Virus record (IMG/VR): IMGVR_UViG_3300027899_000030
Location: 1-38,931 of that record
DNA length: 38,931 nt
Direction: 5' to 3' (one strand)
Source of the DNA: a virus
Under the pieces are notes generated by a model. It made no database searches. It was not told the DNA's origin and was given only the letters and a program-made list of their open reading frames with translations. Both the position numbers and the translations under genes were made by a program. Each line of letters starts with the position of its first letter. The stretch's first letter is position 1. Shown piece by piece: positions 30,581-38,313 of this stretch.

Positions 30581-31093
30581 ATGAGTAACTTTTGGGTAAC
30601 ATCTGATAACAAAAACATTGTAGCAACGGGTGAATTTACTTCTGGTGGTGGCAAAATTGAGAACATTCCTGACGATACAACGTGCCTAGCTTTAATTGAT
30701 GAAGCTGGCATTGCTGAGTATGAAGGTACTGAATATGTTAATTTGCGTTGGACAATAGCTGAGCCTATTGCATACAAAGGTCGCAAAATATTTCAAAAAA
30801 TACGGATTTATGATGCTGATCTTAAAAAAGCGGATAAAGCTAAAGAAATGTTATTAAACATTGATGCCAACTGTGGTGGAAAACTTGCTGAAAGTGAAGA
30901 AGCACCAAATGATAAATCAATGGCGAAAGCCCTTCTTAACAAACTGATGTTGGTTAAAGTATTAGTGTGGGAACTTAATGGTAAGTCTGGCAATTGGATA
31001 GCGTCTGTAGCTCCAAGAAAAGGTACTTCATTACCAGAACCAATTTCTACAAAAGAACCAACTGTTGAAGATGTAGATAACATCCCCTGGTAA
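30581..31093 (+). CDS. Single-stranded DNA-binding protein, DUF669-like
   Basis: A 170-residue protein, 2 bases after the ATPase gene. It carries FTSGGGKIENIPDDTTCLAL, then YVNLRWTIAEPIAYKGRKIF, a KAKEMLLNIDANCGGKL helix and LMLVKVLVWE strand, as in DUF669 phage proteins, and ends VEDVDNIPW, the acidic aromatic tail by which SSBs contact replication enzymes. Partner of the Sak4 ATPase. Replication/recombination role inferred from motif and operon. Confidence 0.83.
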   Translation: MSNFWVTSDNKNIVATGEFTSGGGKIENIPDDTTCLALIDEAGIAEYEGTEYVNLRWTIAEPIAYKGRKIFQKIRIYDADLKKADKAKEMLLNIDANCGGKLAESEEAPNDKSMAKALLNKLMLVKVLVWELNGKSGNWIASVAPRKGTSLPEPISTKEPTVEDVDNIPW

Positions 31094-31103
31094 ACAACTT
31101 TAA

Positions 31104-31119
31104 CGCACAAGGATGTGCG
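31104..31119 (+). other. Short hairpin behind the SSB gene
   Basis: CGCACA (31104-31109), loop AGGA, TGTGCG (31114-31119), followed by ATTTTAATTAT. The T-tract is weak; it may act as an attenuator or mRNA end between SSB and downstream genes. Confidence 0.5.
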
Positions 31120-31146
31120 ATTTTAATTATTAATGAGATAAATAAA

Positions 31147-31464
31147 ATGAAAGCAACAACTTTAAATAGATTAACACAAAAACAAGTCTGGGAAATTTCA
31201 AAAAACATTGAAGCAGATATTGAGTTATATACAAACACTGAATATAGCTTTATAGCAGAAGAAATGAACAAAATATTTGATTATGAAATTACTATTCATA
31301 ACATAAAGCACATAAAAGAAGTTACTGGTTTAAAGATTGGCAGACCACGCAATATTCCAGTTTCAACAGCGCAAGAAGATATTAAATATATTGCAAATCT
31401 TCTTCTTAATACTCAAAAATGGATAGGTGATGAAGTATTGCTTTCTATTATTAATAAGAAATAA
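31147..31464 (+). CDS. Hypothetical protein (105 aa), HTH-like
   Basis: Starts MKATTLNRLTQKQVWEISKN. The first 80 residues are helical, including YSFIAEEMNKIFDYEITIHN and IKHIKEVTGLKIGRPRN; the latter half-motif FIAEEMNKI...ITIHNIKHIKEVTG resembles a helix-turn-helix. It lies between SSB and exonuclease genes and ends 9 bases before the exonuclease start. Role unknown; a small DNA-binding protein is likely. Confidence 0.62.
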   Translation: MKATTLNRLTQKQVWEISKNIEADIELYTNTEYSFIAEEMNKIFDYEITIHNIKHIKEVTGLKIGRPRNIPVSTAQEDIKYIANLLLNTQKWIGDEVLLSIINKK

Positions 31465-31473
31465 GGAATAACA

Positions 31474-32334
31474 ATGGAACAACGCACAGAAGAATGGTTT
31501 GCCGCCAGGAAGAACCGTGTAACAGGATCAAGTGTTGGTGCAATATTAGGTATGTCACCATTTATGAAGCGCAAAGATGTAATGCGTAACATGGTAAGAG
31601 AATATCACGGTTATCCTAGTGAATTTACGGGCAATATAGCTACCAACTATGGTACGCATAACGAACCTATTGCATTAGCTGATTATGAGTTGAAATACAA
31701 TACAAAAATAGAGTTGACTGGCTTCCATACTTTTGAAGATTGGCTTGGAGCATCACCAGATGGATTAATAGGTGATGATGGTTTAATTGAGATCAAATGC
31801 CCTTATAGTTTGCGTGATAAAACACCAGTAGAATTTAAATCTATAGACTACCAAACGCATTACTGGTTACAAATACAAATACAATTATTTGTGACTGGCA
31901 GGGAATGGTGTCATTTTTATCAATGGTCAGCTCATGGAGAGATGCACGAAACAGTGTGGTTTAATCCTTTAGCTATTGATAAATACTTACCGGAACTACG
32001 AGAATTTTATGAAGAATATCTTATAGAGCGTGAACAACCAAACTGTATGAAGTATCTGGAAGAGAAACGTCAGCAACTTCAATGTGAATCAATGCTGGAA
32101 TTGTATCTTGCGGCTACTGAAGAAATTAAGAAGCTGGAAGCAACACGCAAAGATATACTGGCTGAGATAGTTACATTGGCTGGTGAAAAGGATAGTGAGA
32201 TTGCTGGTCATAAATTAACTAAAGTAATTAGAGCTGGTTCTATATCTTATGCCAAAGCTGTTAAAGATTTAATGCCTGATGCTGACCTTTCTGAATACAC
32301 TGGTGAACCAAGTAGTTATTGGAGGCTGTCTTAA
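31474..32334 (+). CDS. YqaJ-type recombination exonuclease
   Basis: A 286-residue lambda-Exo-like nuclease. N-terminal RTEEWFAARKNRVTGSSVGA is the family's first block. Catalytic residues are E64 (EPIAL), D96 (ASPDGLIG), E106 and K108 (IEIKCP). QTHYWLQIQIQLFVTG follows, with the Gln used in nuclease ends. The second half is helical, ending in a GSISYAKAVKDLMPD segment. It resects double-stranded ends for the Sak4 annealing system. Its stop overlaps the next start (TAATG). Confidence 0.9.
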   Translation: MEQRTEEWFAARKNRVTGSSVGAILGMSPFMKRKDVMRNMVREYHGYPSEFTGNIATNYGTHNEPIALADYELKYNTKIELTGFHTFEDWLGASPDGLIGDDGLIEIKCPYSLRDKTPVEFKSIDYQTHYWLQIQIQLFVTGREWCHFYQWSAHGEMHETVWFNPLAIDKYLPELREFYEEYLIEREQPNCMKYLEEKRQQLQCESMLELYLAATEEIKKLEATRKDILAEIVTLAGEKDSEIAGHKLTKVIRAGSISYAKAVKDLMPDADLSEYTGEPSSYWRLS

Positions 32335-33353
32335 TGAATCCAAATATATTGATAATTGAATCTTGTGAACGTAAAAAAGAAAACATACATAAAACATGTA
32401 TTGTTCATGTACGAAATAGTTTAATTATTAAAGATTATTTACAATGCGACATGTTAGCGCACATGTCAGAAATACCTGAATATCTTGATAAGAAATATGA
32501 TGCCATAATTTGCATGTATGCATCACCCTACATGAAATACAATGCTTATTTAGAAATTCTTAATAATAACCCTCAGGCAAAAATGTTTTGGTTGGTCAAT
32601 GACCATGATGTTGAAGATAACATTCTTTTGCGCAAATGGAGTCATGGAAATCAAAAAACTTATGACATGATTTGCAATAATCCAAGAGAAGGTTACAGAG
32701 GATGGATATTAAGAAAGAAATCTGATGGTAAGTTGCTTAATGATTGGATAACAAATTGGAATACTTTAAATTTAAATACATTAATTTTTGATAAATCTAA
32801 ATATTTTGATGCTGATATAAATAAAGAAGGTGTTATTTATTATGGAACATTTAGAAAGCATCGTATAAAAGATATGCTTGAATACAATGGTCTTGATTAT
32901 GATTTAAGTTCATCAACTAAAAACCATGAAAAATTTAAAACTGCTGGAATACAAGCGCACTTTATAGATCGTTTAGATTGGGAATATCAGTTTGTTGCTC
33001 AAGACATATTTACAAAGAATCTAAATGATTATAAATACTCTTTGTATTTTGAAGATGTACATACACATGATAATTATGCTTTTATGGCTAATCGTTTTTA
33101 TGAATGTGTTATGGCAAATGTGCTTATGCTTTATGATTTTAGATGTTTAAAAACTCTTCAAGAATGTGGTTATAGTTTTAATGTTACACAAATTGTTTAT
33201 AACAATATTGATACTCAAGATTTAATTAAATATTTAGATTCAAATCCTAATGTTTATAAAACTTTATTAAAAATACAGCAAAGCAATATAGAAAAAATAA
33301 TAAAAGAAAGAAATGAAGTTTTATTAGCTATTTCAAATATTATTAAAGGTTAA
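32334..33353 (+). CDS. Putative GT-B glycosyltransferase
   Basis: A 339-residue protein that starts MNPNILIIESCERKKEN. The ATG overlaps the exonuclease stop and has GGAGG nine bases upstream, so 32334 is better than 32319. The N-terminal half is Rossmann-like (ILIIES, DAIICMYASPYM, AKMFWLVNDHDVED). The C-terminal half has EGVIYYGTFRKHRIKDML, then YSLYFEDVHTHDNYAFMANR and FYECVMANVLMLYD, which resembles the GT-B acceptor-side block with the conserved Glu in RFYE. It is embedded between DNA recombination genes and is more AT-rich than them. A substrate on DNA or on a cell-surface sugar are both possible. No hydroxymethylase is seen in the window. Confidence 0.55.
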   Translation: MNPNILIIESCERKKENIHKTCIVHVRNSLIIKDYLQCDMLAHMSEIPEYLDKKYDAIICMYASPYMKYNAYLEILNNNPQAKMFWLVNDHDVEDNILLRKWSHGNQKTYDMICNNPREGYRGWILRKKSDGKLLNDWITNWNTLNLNTLIFDKSKYFDADINKEGVIYYGTFRKHRIKDMLEYNGLDYDLSSSTKNHEKFKTAGIQAHFIDRLDWEYQFVAQDIFTKNLNDYKYSLYFEDVHTHDNYAFMANRFYECVMANVLMLYDFRCLKTLQECGYSFNVTQIVYNNIDTQDLIKYLDSNPNVYKTLLKIQQSNIEKIIKERNEVLLAISNIIKG

Positions 33354-33354
33354 A

Positions 33355-35133
33355 ATGAGCTTACGCCCCTACCAACAACAAGCGCATGATGCTGCTATAA
33401 ACTGGATAAAGAATACAACTGACTCTTGCGTATTAGAACTGCCAACAGGGAGTGGCAAATCTTTAATTGTGGCTGAAATTGCCAACACGTTGCATAAAAT
33501 TAGCAAAGGCAAGCATATATTATGTCTTGTCCCCTCAAAAGAGCTGTTAGAACAAAACGCAGAAAAGTATAGAGATACTGGCAATCAATGTAGCTTGTTT
33601 AGTGCCAGCGTTGGCGAAACTTGTATAAAACATCCAGTCGTTTTTGGAACACCAGTTAGCGTTAAAAATAAGATTCATCGGTTTGGCTCTAAATTTTGTG
33701 CTGTAGTTTTAGATGAAGCGCATCGCATTACGCCAACAGTTAAAAGTATTATTGTTGCTTTGCTAGAGCATAATCCAAATTTAAGAATAATAGCACTTTC
33801 TGCTACTCCATACAGGATGGGGAGTGGTTATATTTATAGGATGGATGAAAACGGCAATGCTTATAGTGATGACAAAGCAAAAGACCCTTATTTTAGTGCA
33901 AAGGTTTTTACTGTGTATGCCCGTGACCTTATTAAACAAGGTTACTTAACATCACCTACTATTGGAGGAATAAATACAGGTCATTACGAAACATTGGAGT
34001 TGCAAACAAATCGCATGGGTAATTTTGCCTCTGTTGACATTGATAGAGCATTTCATGGACAAGGAAGGCTCACCAGTTCGATTGTAGGCGACATTGTGTC
34101 ACAAGCAGTAAATAGACAAGGAGTAATGATTTTTGCGGCTACAGTGCAACATGCTGGCGAAATTATGGAATCATTGCCACCATCTTTATCAGCTATTGTC
34201 ACTGGTAAAACACCAAAAGATAAACGTGCTGAAATATTGCGATTATTTAAGAACAGACAGCTTAAATATTTGGTTAATGTTTCGGTGTTAACTACCGGGT
34301 TTGATTGTGTACACGTTGATTTAGTAGCTATTTTAAGAGCTACCGAGTCAGTTAGCTTACTCCAACAGATAATAGGTCGTGGATTAAGAATTGATAATAA
34401 TAAAACAGATTGCTTGGTATTGGATTACGCTGAAAACATAGAGCGTCATTGCCCAGATGGCGATATATTCAATCCTGATATTAAAGCTGGAATGACAGGA
34501 AATGGTACTTGCTCAATTAAAGCAGAATGCCCTGAATGTGAAACAATAAATGAATTTGCTGGAAAATTAAATGAAGAAGGATTTGAAATTGATGATAATG
34601 GATACTTTATTGATCTTGAAGGTAACAGGGTAGAAACAGAATATGGCGATATGCCAGCACATTGGGGTAGACGATGTTTTGGATTGGTAAAAAATAAAAC
34701 TATACATAAGCTGGTTAGATGCACATATAGATGGACTTTTCGTTCTTGTCCGCATTGTGAAGCAGAAAATGATATAGCGGCTCGATATTGTTGTGATTGT
34801 AAGGGAGAGCTGATAGACCCTAATGAAAAATTAGTAGCAGATTTTCAAGCCCGTAAAAAAGACCCTCATAATATGCAAACTGATAAAGTAGTTGATATGA
34901 AAGTGCGACCAACTATTAGTAAAGCTGGTAATGAATGTTTAAAAGTAGATTTTATAACTGAATACCGTTCTTTTCCAATCTGGTTTACCAAAAAAATAAC
35001 AGCTCCATATAATGAGTTTATGGCGCAAACTATTGGTGGCAACATAAAACCAAACACTATCACCTACAAAAAGAAAGGTGAGTTTTTTACAATTTATGGA
35101 TATAACAAGGTAGCTGATGAAATTCCATCCTGA
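33355..35133 (+). CDS. RadD-like DEAH superfamily 2 helicase
   Basis: A 592-residue helicase. Motifs: RPYQQQAHDAAINW (Q-like start), Walker A PTGSGKS (30-36), DEAH (120-123), SATP (149-152), TGFDCVHVDLVAILRAT and QIIGRGLR (338-345). The C-terminal third contains C392-x2-C395, C465-x2-C468 and C479/C480-x-C482, zinc-ribbon type pairs such as CPHCEAENDIAARYCCDC found in RadD-like helicases. It follows the glycosyltransferase by one base (TAAAATG) and overlaps the nuclease downstream. Role: DNA branch unwinding in recombination or repair. Confidence 0.88.
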   Translation: MSLRPYQQQAHDAAINWIKNTTDSCVLELPTGSGKSLIVAEIANTLHKISKGKHILCLVPSKELLEQNAEKYRDTGNQCSLFSASVGETCIKHPVVFGTPVSVKNKIHRFGSKFCAVVLDEAHRITPTVKSIIVALLEHNPNLRIIALSATPYRMGSGYIYRMDENGNAYSDDKAKDPYFSAKVFTVYARDLIKQGYLTSPTIGGINTGHYETLELQTNRMGNFASVDIDRAFHGQGRLTSSIVGDIVSQAVNRQGVMIFAATVQHAGEIMESLPPSLSAIVTGKTPKDKRAEILRLFKNRQLKYLVNVSVLTTGFDCVHVDLVAILRATESVSLLQQIIGRGLRIDNNKTDCLVLDYAENIERHCPDGDIFNPDIKAGMTGNGTCSIKAECPECETINEFAGKLNEEGFEIDDNGYFIDLEGNRVETEYGDMPAHWGRRCFGLVKNKTIHKLVRCTYRWTFRSCPHCEAENDIAARYCCDCKGELIDPNEKLVADFQARKKDPHNMQTDKVVDMKVRPTISKAGNECLKVDFITEYRSFPIWFTKKITAPYNEFMAQTIGGNIKPNTITYKKKGEFFTIYGYNKVADEIPS

Positions 35134-35539
35134 TATACCAGTTTATGGCGATATAACATTTCGAGGTGATTGCCCTTCTGAATCATTGGAGGCAGTTACA
35201 TTTTTCGCCAAGTTAAGGCGTGAACATCCGAATACCTATGGATTAATTGCAACTCATATCAGAAATGAAGGTTTGCGAACTTTTCATCAAGCCGCTAAAC
35301 AAAAGAGCGAGGGAATGACCAAAGGCGCACCAGATATTATTATTCCGGCAAGCGTTGCGTTTATCTGTGAATTAAAACGTCAAGACCACACCAAGTCAAA
35401 ATGGCAGGATGGACAACAAGAATACCTCTTGGAAGCCCAGAAACAAGGGGCTTTCGTCTGTGTTGCTCTTGGTTATGCTGGAGCTTATCAAGCATTTAAT
35501 TGCTGGATTGAAAAAAAATCTTTGCATTATGATAAATAA
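35117..35539 (+). CDS. VRR-NUC nuclease
   Basis: A 140-residue VRR-NUC enzyme. The catalytic core is GAPDIIIPASVAFICELK: D73, E85 and K87, followed by Q100/Q101 in WQDGQQEYL and GAFVCVALGY. Family members cleave branched DNA (junction or flap). It starts 17 bases inside the helicase end, so both are co-translated. It probably resolves recombination intermediates in place of RusA or an equivalent. The first 50 residues (SLEAVTFFAKLRREHPNTYG) are also typical. Confidence 0.88.
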   Translation: MKFHPDIPVYGDITFRGDCPSESLEAVTFFAKLRREHPNTYGLIATHIRNEGLRTFHQAAKQKSEGMTKGAPDIIIPASVAFICELKRQDHTKSKWQDGQQEYLLEAQKQGAFVCVALGYAGAYQAFNCWIEKKSLHYDK

Positions 35540-35582
35540 ATAATTAAGATAACCCCACCTTAACAACAACGAGAGAAACTAA

Positions 35583-35801
35583 ATGAACAATAAACAAATA
35601 GCAGTAATGATAGTAACCGCCCTTACATGTGGTTTTATAATTGGAACTACCTATGCTAAGGACAGCCATTCTGTCCAAATTCACAAGACTGGCAGTGGCA
35701 TGTTTATCATCGACAAGGGCATTAAAGGTGATGAGCGAATTTATCAGGTACTGGAGTTACCAACCAACGTGCCTAGCTTTGTAAACAAAGGGGAATTTTA
35801 A
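35583..35801 (+). CDS. Small exported or membrane-anchored protein (72 aa)
   Basis: Starts MNNKQIAVMIVTALTCGFII, a basic then hydrophobic start consistent with a signal peptide or anchor (possible cut after TYA). The rest, KDSHSVQIHKTGSGMFIIDK and onward, is polar and beta-type and would lie outside the cytoplasm. A GAGAG Shine-Dalgarno precedes it. Function unknown; such proteins may alter the host envelope. The stop shares a base with the next start. Confidence 0.6.
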   Translation: MNNKQIAVMIVTALTCGFIIGTTYAKDSHSVQIHKTGSGMFIIDKGIKGDERIYQVLELPTNVPSFVNKGEF

Positions 35802-36133
35802 TGAAAGGTCAAGAAACGCATGATTGCATGGCAGAAGAAGATTATTATTTTGATGATGATGAGATTGGAGTTCAATTGCAAGTAGATACATTCATTGATG
35901 AAATGCTTACTGACCATGAAATTGGTGGTACTATGATCGCACAATCATTTGTTGATTATTGCCAAGCACTAATAAATGGTGAAGTAATTGAAACTGATGG
36001 TGCTGAGTTCTTTCAGTTAATTGAAAATGCAGTATCTTCCCCAAGATTTGAAGATCGTCATTTACCTATTAACCAGCTAATCCAATCCGCTATGGGTTGG
36101 CAAGCATTGAAAATAGTTACCTCCCTAAGGTAA
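35801..36133 (+). CDS. Acidic hypothetical protein (110 aa)
   Basis: Starts MKGQETHDCMAEEDYYFDDD. The first 40 residues are very acidic; the rest is helical (FVDYCQALINGEVIETDGAE, HLPINQLIQSAMGWQALKIV). It has no metal motif or membrane segment. It is the last gene of the recombination operon and is followed directly by a strong terminator. Acidic small proteins of phages are often DNA mimics or inhibitors, but this is speculative. Confidence 0.6.
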   Translation: MKGQETHDCMAEEDYYFDDDEIGVQLQVDTFIDEMLTDHEIGGTMIAQSFVDYCQALINGEVIETDGAEFFQLIENAVSSPRFEDRHLPINQLIQSAMGWQALKIVTSLR

Positions 36134-36140
36134 TCCGCTC

Positions 36141-36166
36141 GCCCTGCTCCGGTAGGGCATTTTTTT
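36141..36166 (+). terminator. Intrinsic terminator with UNCG tetraloop
   Basis: GCCCTGC (36141-36147) pairs with GTAGGGC (36152-36158) through a C(UCCG)G tetraloop, followed by A and seven Ts (36160-36166). It ends the recombination operon. Confidence 0.92.
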
Positions 36167-36177
36167 GAGGCTATAAA

Positions 36178-36414
36178 ATGAAAGATCAAAAAAACAAACT
36201 GCCCCACCGTTTTACTCGTTATCAAGAAATACAAATCTGGTGCATCATAGCAATCGCCATATTAATTGCTGTTACAAATGTAGCATTTGCTAAAACAACA
36301 CCAACGACCAAACATTGCCTTCAACTTGGTAGGCAATATCGTCATGCAGTACGCACAAATAATATTAGTAGACACCACCTAGCAGAACGTCTGTGGGTTG
36401 AGTGTGGGAAATAA
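36178..36414 (+). CDS. Small single-span protein (78 aa)
   Basis: Basic N-terminus (MKDQKNKLPHRFTRYQEIQI), then a hydrophobic span WCIIAIAILIAVTNVAFA and a possible cut after AFA. The C-terminal 40 residues contain two cysteines (CLQLGR... and ...VECGK) and many His/Arg. It lies 12 bases after the terminator, so it needs its own promoter or read-through. Role unknown; a lysis accessory protein cannot be excluded. Confidence 0.55.
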   Translation: MKDQKNKLPHRFTRYQEIQIWCIIAIAILIAVTNVAFAKTTPTTKHCLQLGRQYRHAVRTNNISRHHLAERLWVECGK

Positions 36415-36619
36415 ACAAATTTAAGGCAGTGTAACCGCACTCTTTGTATAAAAAGGCATGGACGCAGTTAGGCTACGCTGGAGGCTTGAAAATTTATCAA
36501 TGCCACTGATTATGTTCTGCCAGGTGTTTTCTCGGCATAATCAGAGGGTAAAGGCTGGCGGTTTTTGATAGCGGCTCAATTGATAATCCAGCACATTATT
36601 AACTTTTTAGAGATTTATT
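36415..36619 (+). other. Structured, more GC-rich intergenic region
   Basis: 205 bases between a small gene and the HTH gene, visibly richer in G/C than its surroundings. It contains GCAGTGTAACCGCACTC-like pairing at its start (GTG/CAC) and a perfect 8-bp stem TGATTATG (36507-36514) with CATAATCA (36536-36543), plus several GGC/GCC runs. An internal frame of 36 codons (36458-36568) also exists. A structured RNA or leader is likely; no known family is recognised. Confidence 0.5.
36458..36568 (+). CDS. Possible 36-aa frame inside the structured region
   Basis: ATG at 36458 with AAAAGG just upstream, stop TGA at 36568. MDAVRLRWRLENLSMPLIMF, then CQVFSRHNQRVKAGGF. It is a basic peptide whose codon use differs from the neighbours. 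It overlaps the stem at 36507-36543, so RNA structure alone may explain the region. Doubtful as a gene. Confidence 0.25.
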   Translation: MDAVRLRWRLENLSMPLIMFCQVFSRHNQRVKAGGF

Positions 36620-37087
36620 ATGTTAACAGAAGAGGAACGTATTGAAAAAAGGCGTTTGCATAACAGACGCTACCGTGAAGAAAATAGAGCATCAATTAAT
36701 GCTCGAATTAGAGCTAAAAAACTTAGACAAAGGGCTACTGAAATGCCATTAATAAATGAACAATTAAACATTACTAAAAAAGAAATCGCCAAGTTAATTG
36801 GTGTTAAGATGCTGACACTTGAAAAGATTTTAAAAGATAAAAAGTTTAATTCGCCAAAACATACAGGTGTGCATTTTGATGGAACGGTTTTATTTAATAG
36901 AAAAGAAGTTATGGAGTGGATGCCGTACATTCGTGAAGCATCTATTTTTATAAAGAAAGGCAAACTTATTGTGTTATCCGGTATGTCTGCCCAGATCGTA
37001 CACTTTATGCGTAAAAACAAAAAAATAGAGAAATATTGCGATGAACTAAGACGCAAAGAAATGGATGGAAGGATTAACAATGGATAG
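36620..37087 (+). CDS. DNA-binding protein with helix-turn-helix (155 aa)
   Basis: The N-terminus is a basic helix (EERIEKRRLHNRRYREENRA, then INARIRAKKLRQRA). Residues 50-100 hold a winged-helix/HTH pattern: ITKKEIAKLIGVKMLTLEKI followed by GVHFDGTVLFNRKEVMEWM, like AlpA/MerR-type excisionase-like domains. The end is basic. It could regulate this right-hand operon. An AGAGA lies upstream of the ATG at 36620. Confidence 0.65.
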   Translation: MLTEEERIEKRRLHNRRYREENRASINARIRAKKLRQRATEMPLINEQLNITKKEIAKLIGVKMLTLEKILKDKKFNSPKHTGVHFDGTVLFNRKEVMEWMPYIREASIFIKKGKLIVLSGMSAQIVHFMRKNKKIEKYCDELRRKEMDGRINNG

Positions 37088-37313
37088 AGATATTGATTTT
37101 TCGCTTATGTTGCAAGTTTTACATGCAAGAGGGTTTAGTCTGGCAGACATAGCTAAAAAAACTAATAACTCGCCACATGAATTATCAAAAGTTAAACAAG
37201 AAACATTAAGTCCACCAGCCGCTTGGAATGAAGGTATAGCATTACTTGACTATTGGTTAAAAGCAACTGGTGAAAAACCCCCTAAAATTGGAGATCATTA
37301 TGAAGAAATCTGA
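37080..37313 (+). CDS. Small HTH protein (77 aa)
   Basis: ATG 37080 with AAGGA upstream, overlapping the preceding stop by 8 bases. MDRDIDFSLMLQVLHARGFS followed by LADIAKKTNNSPHELSKVKQ is a helix-turn-helix of the Cro/phage regulator type (L..RG.S..DIA..T......L...). The end (WNEGIALLDYWLKATGEK) is helical. Regulatory or DNA-binding role inferred. Confidence 0.65.
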   Translation: MDRDIDFSLMLQVLHARGFSLADIAKKTNNSPHELSKVKQETLSPPAAWNEGIALLDYWLKATGEKPPKIGDHYEEI

Positions 37314-37632
37314 AATAAAAATGCACACTCGATCTATCCTTGATAAGTTAGAAATTTATCATGTTTGTCCTTCTACCACTGGTTATAAAAAATCAGCCAT
37401 TCCTGACATCATAGCGTGTGTATCAGGCACGTTTTTAGCTTTTAACTGTGTTGGTACAGGAAAAGAAATTACGCCCACCAAAACGATTGAATTTAACACT
37501 ATTGTGGAATCAAATGGTATTGCTTTTGTTGTTGATAGCCAGAACATTCTTATTTTAGAAAATACTTTAACTGTAATTAAACAAATGAAAGAGGGTCTTA
37601 TACATGAAGATGAAACATCCACTTCCAAATGA
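37300..37632 (+). CDS. VRR-NUC-like protein with lost catalytic residues
   Basis: A 110-residue protein; ATG 37300 has GGAG upstream and overlaps the previous gene by 14 bases. IPDIIACVSGTFLAFNCVG (34-52) aligns to the VRR-NUC core PD(I/V)IGC..G.FFA(I/F)E(V/C)K. D36 remains, but the catalytic Glu is N49 and the catalytic Lys is V51. GIAFVVDSQNILI closes the fold as usual. So the fold is kept but the active site is broken. It may be a DNA-binding or regulatory remnant. Confidence 0.68.
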   Translation: MKKSEIKMHTRSILDKLEIYHVCPSTTGYKKSAIPDIIACVSGTFLAFNCVGTGKEITPTKTIEFNTIVESNGIAFVVDSQNILILENTLTVIKQMKEGLIHEDETSTSK

Positions 37633-37807
37633 TACTGCAAGATGTTTGGGCAGTAACTGCGAAAAAAAACAAGATTGTTCACGGTATTTATCTATTGAAG
37701 TAGATACTAAGGATTATTTCTGGCACATGGACGCTAAACGTGAATTAAAAGAGCAAGATTGCACGTTGTTTATAGATTTTAGAAATGGTAATTATTATGA
37801 GTGTTGA
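37604..37807 (+). CDS. Cysteine-rich small protein (67 aa)
   Basis: ATG at 37604 within the end of the previous gene. CLGSNCEKKQDCSRYLS (C14, C19, C25) plus DC at 52-53 and a final Cys give a small zinc-type cluster. The remainder is charged. The pattern C...NC..K..CSRY..........C..FI occurs in phage early proteins of unknown role. It overlaps the first array gene downstream. Confidence 0.62.
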   Translation: MKMKHPLPNDTARCLGSNCEKKQDCSRYLSIEVDTKDYFWHMDAKRELKEQDCTLFIDFRNGNYYEC

Positions 37808-38078
37808 AAGAGAGTTATTAAAAAATATTTTAGCTACGGGGTGGTTAAACAATACTATTTATTGCCGTGAAGTAGAAAAACTTCTTGCCCAACCCGAACC
37901 TTTTAAACCAGACTGGGATAATTACAAGCAAGGTGTAGCAGATTCAAAACGTGAGCCTTTGAGTGATGAAGCGATAGCAGACTTATGGTGGAATAACTAT
38001 GTAGGCACAGCAGACTCGGTTCGTAACTTCGCAAGAGCTATTGAAAAAGCACACGGCATTGGAGTAGACAATGAGTAA
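37797..38078 (+). CDS. Tandem-array protein A (93 aa)
   Basis: First member of a family of small co-encoded proteins. Start MSVERELLKNILATG at ATG 37797 (an upstream in-frame ATG at 37785 is less likely because other members begin MSxERELL). Middle KLLAQPEPFKPDWDNYKQGV, then REPLSDEAIADLWWNNYVG and NFARAIEKAHGIGVDNE. The LLAQPE linker and KAHGIG end are shared with later copies. Its last codons overlap the next gene through the shared ATGAGTAA. Function unknown. Confidence 0.72.
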   Translation: MSVERELLKNILATGWLNNTIYCREVEKLLAQPEPFKPDWDNYKQGVADSKREPLSDEAIADLWWNNYVGTADSVRNFARAIEKAHGIGVDNE

Positions 38079-38313
38079 AGAGAGAGAGTTACTAAGAAAA
38101 ATACTCAGGGACACTCAATACATTAATTATGAGTGTAACGATAAGATACGAAATGAAATCGTAGAGTTCCTTGCTAAACCTAAACGAGAGCCTAAATTCA
38201 CTTTCGATTTAGAACGGATGACGTTGGCGCTAGATTCACCGATATCAGATGTTACTGTGGGAGATTTGATGAAGCAGGTTAAGCAAGCAATGTTGGAGGT
38301 GGGGAATGAGTAA
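38071..38313 (+). CDS. Tandem-array protein B (80 aa)
   Basis: Start MSKERELLRKILRDTQYINY. Middle FLAKPKREPKFTFDLERM, end KQAMLEVGNE. The N-terminal block and the xLAxPxxxP linker are family-typical; the C-terminal HGIG part is missing. It begins inside the stop of protein A (ATGAGTAA) and ends the same way. Confidence 0.7.
   Translation: MSKERELLRKILRDTQYINYECNDKIRNEIVEFLAKPKREPKFTFDLERMTLALDSPISDVTVGDLMKQVKQAMLEVGNE

Noticed and set aside
36670-37080. A 136-codon minus-strand frame opposite the HTH gene
   Set aside because: It is a shadow of the 155-residue HTH protein; its Ser/Phe/Leu-rich composition follows from the Lys/Arg/Glu-rich opposite frame.
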